Source: an uncultured Spirochaetales bacterium (GTDB lineage Bacteria; Spirochaetota; Spirochaetia; Sphaerochaetales; Sphaerochaetaceae). From it: DNA of 64,000 nt. How positions within the stretch are numbered: the stretch's first letter is position 1; every line of letters begins with the position of its first letter. Positions 61,204-64,000 of this stretch are shown here, piece by piece. The notes under the pieces were generated by a model. It had not been told where the DNA came from, ran no database searches, and was given only the letters and a program-made list of their open reading frames with translations. The stretch lies in contig CAKQRI010000003.1 of the NCBI GenBank assembly GCA_934271365.1, forward strand, positions 55,780 to 119,779. Reading direction: 5' to 3'. A program made the position numbers and the translations under genes.

Positions 61204-62317
61204 TTATTGCTGCAGTATCTTCTGGTCGGAAGAGTACCTCTTTTCTCCCTTCTCCGAGTATAGCAGGAATATCCTGTGTTTTGTGGCCTATAAGCATTGA
61301 TAGCTCAGAACTATTGAAGTATGGAACAGCTTTCAGAAATACATTTCCGCTTTCATCTGCTATCTCAACAACAGATCCCTCCTCAAAAATGCCATCCACC
61401 CTTCTAAGCCCTGATGGCAGAAGTGATTTATGAGCCTCCAGAGCACGTCTTGCTCCGCTATCAACATAAAGCCTACCCTCTGCTGGAGTGTTGAGAATCC
61501 AGCGCTGTCTCTGAGCTAGTCTCTCTTCAGGCAATATATAAGACCCAATCTCTTCACCTTTCACAATGCGTGACAGCACATCAGATTCATATCCAGAAGC
61601 AATTACAGTACCGCAGCCCCCCTTCTGTGCAATCTGCGCAGCAAGAAGCTTTGTACGCATACCACCCGTTGCGAACTGACTTCCCGCACCTTTTGCATAT
61701 GAGAAGATCTCCTTTGAAAGCTCAGGAATAGTCCTTATAATGACAGCATCCCTATCTTTCTTAGGGTTTCCTGTATATAGCCCATCAATATCAGTAAGCA
61801 GGATAAGAAGATCTGCATCAATCTTAGAAGCAACAAGCGCGCTCATTCTGTCGTTATCACCAAAGCTATCAATCTCCTTAACTTCAGCAGTAGATACAAC
61901 ATCATTCTCATTGAAGATCGGAACAACACCAAGAGCAAGCAATGTAGATACAGAAGACCTTAGATTATTGTAACTTGTCCTATTAGAGAGGATAGATCTA
62001 GTGATAAGAACCTGAGAGCACAATAGATTGTGCTTATCGAATTCATTCTGATATGCACTCATAAGGAGAGGCTGTCCTATTGCTGCACAGGCCTGACGCA
62101 TAGCAATATAGACAACAGGACTATTATGCTTCAGTGCTTTTGCTCCCATGCCAACAGCTCCGGAAGAAACCAATATCACCTGATACCCATTCTCTTTTAG
62201 CGCCGCAATCTGATCCACAATGCTATTTATGCGATTTCTATCTATCCCTTCACTGCATGAAAGCAGATTTGTTCCAACCTTGACTACTATTCTCTTAACA
62301 GAAGAAAAATCCCTCAT
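61190..62317 (-). CDS. proB: Glutamate 5-kinase with PUA domain
   Basis: First step of proline synthesis, ATP-dependent phosphorylation of glutamate; usually feedback-inhibited by proline. The amino-acid-kinase domain includes RIVVKVGTNLLS at 9-20, VSSGAVGMGAKAL near 51, NENDVVSTAEV near 135, LLTDIDGLYTGNP near 172 and GGMRTKLLAAQIA near 222. The C-terminal PUA domain occupies about 280-355 (GRLYVDSGARRAL). Length 375. AAGGAG precedes the ATG, which shares a base with the proA stop (TGATG). Confidence 0.95.
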   Translation of the reverse strand: MRDFSSVKRIVVKVGTNLLSCSEGIDRNRINSIVDQIAALKENGYQVILVSSGAVGMGAKALKHNSPVVYIAMRQACAAIGQPLLMSAYQNEFDKHNLLCSQVLITRSILSNRTSYNNLRSSVSTLLALGVVPIFNENDVVSTAEVKEIDSFGDNDRMSALVASKIDADLLILLTDIDGLYTGNPKKDRDAVIIRTIPELSKEIFSYAKGAGSQFATGGMRTKLLAAQIAQKGGCGTVIASGYESDVLSRIVKGEEIGSYILPEERLAQRQRWILNTPAEGRLYVDSGARRALEAHKSLLPSGLRRVDGIFEEGSVVEIADESGNVFLKAVPYFNSSELSMLIGHKTQDIPAILGEGRKEVLFRPEDTAAINEEL

Positions 62318-63609
62318 CAGATCAGCTCCTTATGATGGAAGCACTTTCCATTCTTTCCTGAATACTCTGCGACTGTCTCTCCATTTCCGCTGAGAATCCA
62401 CTTAGTCGTCGTAAGTCCATCAAGACCAACAGGGCCTCTTGCATGCAGCTTTGATGTTGAGATTCCGACTTCTGCACCAAGCCCGAATCTGAATCCATCT
62501 GCAAATCTTGTAGAGCAGTTAGCAAAGACATCTGCACTATCAACAGACATGAAGAACATCTTCTTCGCACTTTCGTCCTGTGCAACTATGGCATCTGTAT
62601 GATGGGAACCATGCTCGTTGATATGCCTTATCGCCTCCTCTTCTGACGATACAATCCCAATAGCGCATTCCAGCGCAAGATACTCCTTATTGAAGTCATC
62701 TTCTGTAGCAGGTACATATTCACCAAGGAATCCAGCTACATCATCAGGAGCATGGATAATAACACCAGCAGCAGATGCAGCTTTTCCGAATAAAGGTATG
62801 AATGATGAAGCAATATCCTTATGCACAAGTATAGTCTCTGCAGCATTGCAAGCAGCAGGATACTGAATCTTAGAATCAATAGCTACTTTCAAAGCAATAT
62901 CAAGATCTGCAGATTTATCAATATAGACAGAGCATATACCATCAGCATGACCCATAACAGGAATTCTTGTGTGATCCATAACGTATCTTACAAATGCATT
63001 GCTTCCTCGAGGAATAAGTAGATCAACATCCCCTTCTGCCTTCAAAAGCTCATCTACATCGCTGTGGCTCTTTAAAAGATAGATCCAGTCGCTACCGAAA
63101 GAATATTGAGCTGTGGCTTTTCTTATTACATCATATAATGCGGCATTTGAATGATTAGCCTCTTTTCCACCCTTCAGGATTATGGCATTTCCAGACCTCA
63201 GCGCAAGACCAGCAATCTGAACCAATGCATCAGGTCTTGCCTCAAAAATCATTCCAATCACACCAATAGGAAAAGTCCTCTTCTCAAGAATAAAGACGGG
63301 ATCCAGCTCTCGCTTTTCGCGGATACATCCTATAGGATCAGGAAGGAGAGATATTTCCTCAAGACCTTTGATCACAGAATCAAGTTTATCATCTGAGAAT
63401 CTGAGCCTATGCATAACGGCATCGCTCAATACACCTTTGGCTTCTTGCAGATCTTTCTCATTCTCTGCAAATATATATTCCTTATTCTCTGCCAGTGCAT
63501 TCTTCACCGAGATAATTGCATCTCTGCGCTCTGCATCTGATGCAGAAGAAAGAGAGAAGGAAACTTCACGGACATGCTTAAAAGCAGCTTTAAGACTTTC
63601 ATTTTCCAT
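62317..63609 (-). CDS. proA: Gamma-glutamyl phosphate reductase
   Basis: Second step of proline synthesis, making glutamate-5-semialdehyde with NADPH. GVIGMIFEARPDALVQIAG near 115-133, ILKGGKEANHSN near 143, the catalytic Cys in YPAACNAAETILVHKD near 248, and the C-terminal GPVGLDGLTTTKWIL near 393 are all intact. Length 430. No Shine-Dalgarno or clear -10 was found before the ATG. Order proA-proB-unknown, all overlapping. Confidence 0.96.
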   Translation of the reverse strand: MENESLKAAFKHVREVSFSLSSASDAERRDAIISVKNALAENKEYIFAENEKDLQEAKGVLSDAVMHRLRFSDDKLDSVIKGLEEISLLPDPIGCIREKRELDPVFILEKRTFPIGVIGMIFEARPDALVQIAGLALRSGNAIILKGGKEANHSNAALYDVIRKATAQYSFGSDWIYLLKSHSDVDELLKAEGDVDLLIPRGSNAFVRYVMDHTRIPVMGHADGICSVYIDKSADLDIALKVAIDSKIQYPAACNAAETILVHKDIASSFIPLFGKAASAAGVIIHAPDDVAGFLGEYVPATEDDFNKEYLALECAIGIVSSEEEAIRHINEHGSHHTDAIVAQDESAKKMFFMSVDSADVFANCSTRFADGFRFGLGAEVGISTSKLHARGPVGLDGLTTTKWILSGNGETVAEYSGKNGKCFHHKELI

Positions 63610-63680
63610 AGCAGATACACTGTAGCAAAATAAAGGAAATGGAACAATAAAAAGAATGCTAATAATAAATTACTTCAGAA

Positions 63681-64000
63681 CTATGCTCTGCTGAAGAAGC
63701 CATCCACGGCTTCAAGTACACCTCCACCTATCGCTCTGGCCTTATCACTTATAGTGGTATGATCTGCATCCAATCCACGAGGATCAATATCTGCAATCTT
63801 GAATCCAACGGGAACAAAGAGTCCGGAATGAAGCAGGCCGCGAAGCTTTCCATCGATTGAAGCAATAACAGGAGTATCATCAATATATGCAATAACATCG
63901 CCAGCCTTTACTATATCACCGATTGATGATGCTTCTCTGAATATGCCGGAGGCTGGAGAATGGATTACTCTCTCCTTTCCATATCCTGCTATAATACCAG
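63681..64000 (-). CDS. yqeB: YqeB-like selenium-dependent molybdenum hydroxylase system protein, 5' end outside window
   Basis: The frame is open to the right edge and ends at TAG 63681. About 106 C-terminal residues are visible. They translate with GYGKERVIHSPASGIF, IGDIVKAGDVIAYIDDTPV, IDGKLRGLLHSGLFVPVGF, KIADIDPRG and ISDKARAIGGGVLEAV (given as separate landmarks), the typical end of the EF2563/YqeB family. These proteins are linked to maturation of molybdenum hydroxylases with labile selenium (xanthine and purine hydroxylases). The partner genes would lie beyond the window. Gap to proA is 71 bases without clear features. Confidence 0.85.
   Translation of the reverse strand, partial: GIIAGYGKERVIHSPASGIFREASSIGDIVKAGDVIAYIDDTPVIASIDGKLRGLLHSGLFVPVGFKIADIDPRGLDADHTTISDKARAIGGGVLEAVDGFFSRA

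Noticed and set aside
1..64000. CRISPR arrays, insertion sequences, prophage or integrons
   Set aside because: No regularly spaced direct repeats, transposase, integrase or terminal inverted repeats were seen; gene content is core-like with uniform composition.

Overview
The window is about 40% GC, densely coded, and looks like chromosome from a diderm, probably anaerobic and host-associated bacterium. I favour a spirochaete (Sphaerochaeta/Treponema-like). The supports are four or more secreted beta-barrel-like proteins, a periplasmic binding protein whose mature end begins QGSKEG, a dihydroorotate-dehydrogenase-like protein, acetate kinase fermentation and very compact overlapping operons. 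This is inference from family resemblance; no rRNA gene is present to confirm it.

Layout. 1-3.3 kb: the end of a beta-barrel protein gene coupled to mutL. 3.2-6.0 kb (minus): lipoprotein, acyltransferase, PyrD-like protein. 6.0-8.9 kb (minus): serA-serC-Lrp regulator, then rpsU. 8.9-11.8 kb (minus): recO-recJ. 11.9-13.1 kb: an Lnb-like lipoprotein N-acyltransferase candidate. 13.1-21.3 kb (minus): a probable sugar or sugar-phosphate regulon (phosphohexomutase, DeoR regulator, TIM-barrel isomerase, FbpABC/AfuABC-type ABC importer, NagB-like isomerase). 21.4-23.4 kb (minus): GNAT, DUF4186, carbamate kinase. 23.5-29.1 kb (plus): lon, U32 protein, TPR protein, GT2. 29.2 kb: small Hc1-like protein. 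29.6-36.4 kb: valS, glgA, ECF sigma/anti-sigma, cysS. 36.5-44.3 kb: MurB-like protein, beta-barrel protein, ackA, recQ, galK, MATE pump. 44.3-48.3 kb (minus): thrC, thrA, rpmB. 48.5-50.7 kb: hypothetical, nth, tRNA-Pro, secreted protein, tRNA-Arg. 50.8-54.9 kb: ldhA, aldose epimerase, HemA-like protein, beta-barrel. 55-60.3 kb (plus): dinB, trmL, proC, serS, pncB. 60.3-63.6 kb (minus): proA-proB plus an unknown protein. 63.7-64 kb: 3' end of a yqeB gene of the selenium-dependent molybdenum hydroxylase system.

Genes working together: serine (serA/serC), threonine (thrA/thrC) and proline (proA/proB/proC) synthesis; DNA repair (mutL, recO, recJ, recQ, nth, dinB); translation (valS, cysS, serS, rpsU, rpmB, trmL, two tRNAs); carbohydrate import and storage.

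No CRISPR array, phage, insertion sequence or obvious island is visible, and no stretch over 300 bases lacks a gene. The most interesting signals are: (i) nine genes without a Shine-Dalgarno that carry a TANNNT box exactly six bases before the start codon, which suggests leaderless transcripts; (ii) enzymes that keep their fold but seem to have lost catalytic residues (the aspartokinase half of ThrA, the MurB-like protein, the PyrD-like protein); (iii) an acetate kinase ending in five cysteines; (iv) the sugar-phosphate transport regulon; (v) Lnb-like, Hc1-like and YqeB proteins unexpected in such a genome. Many starts were moved to fit ribosome-binding sites; each entry says so.
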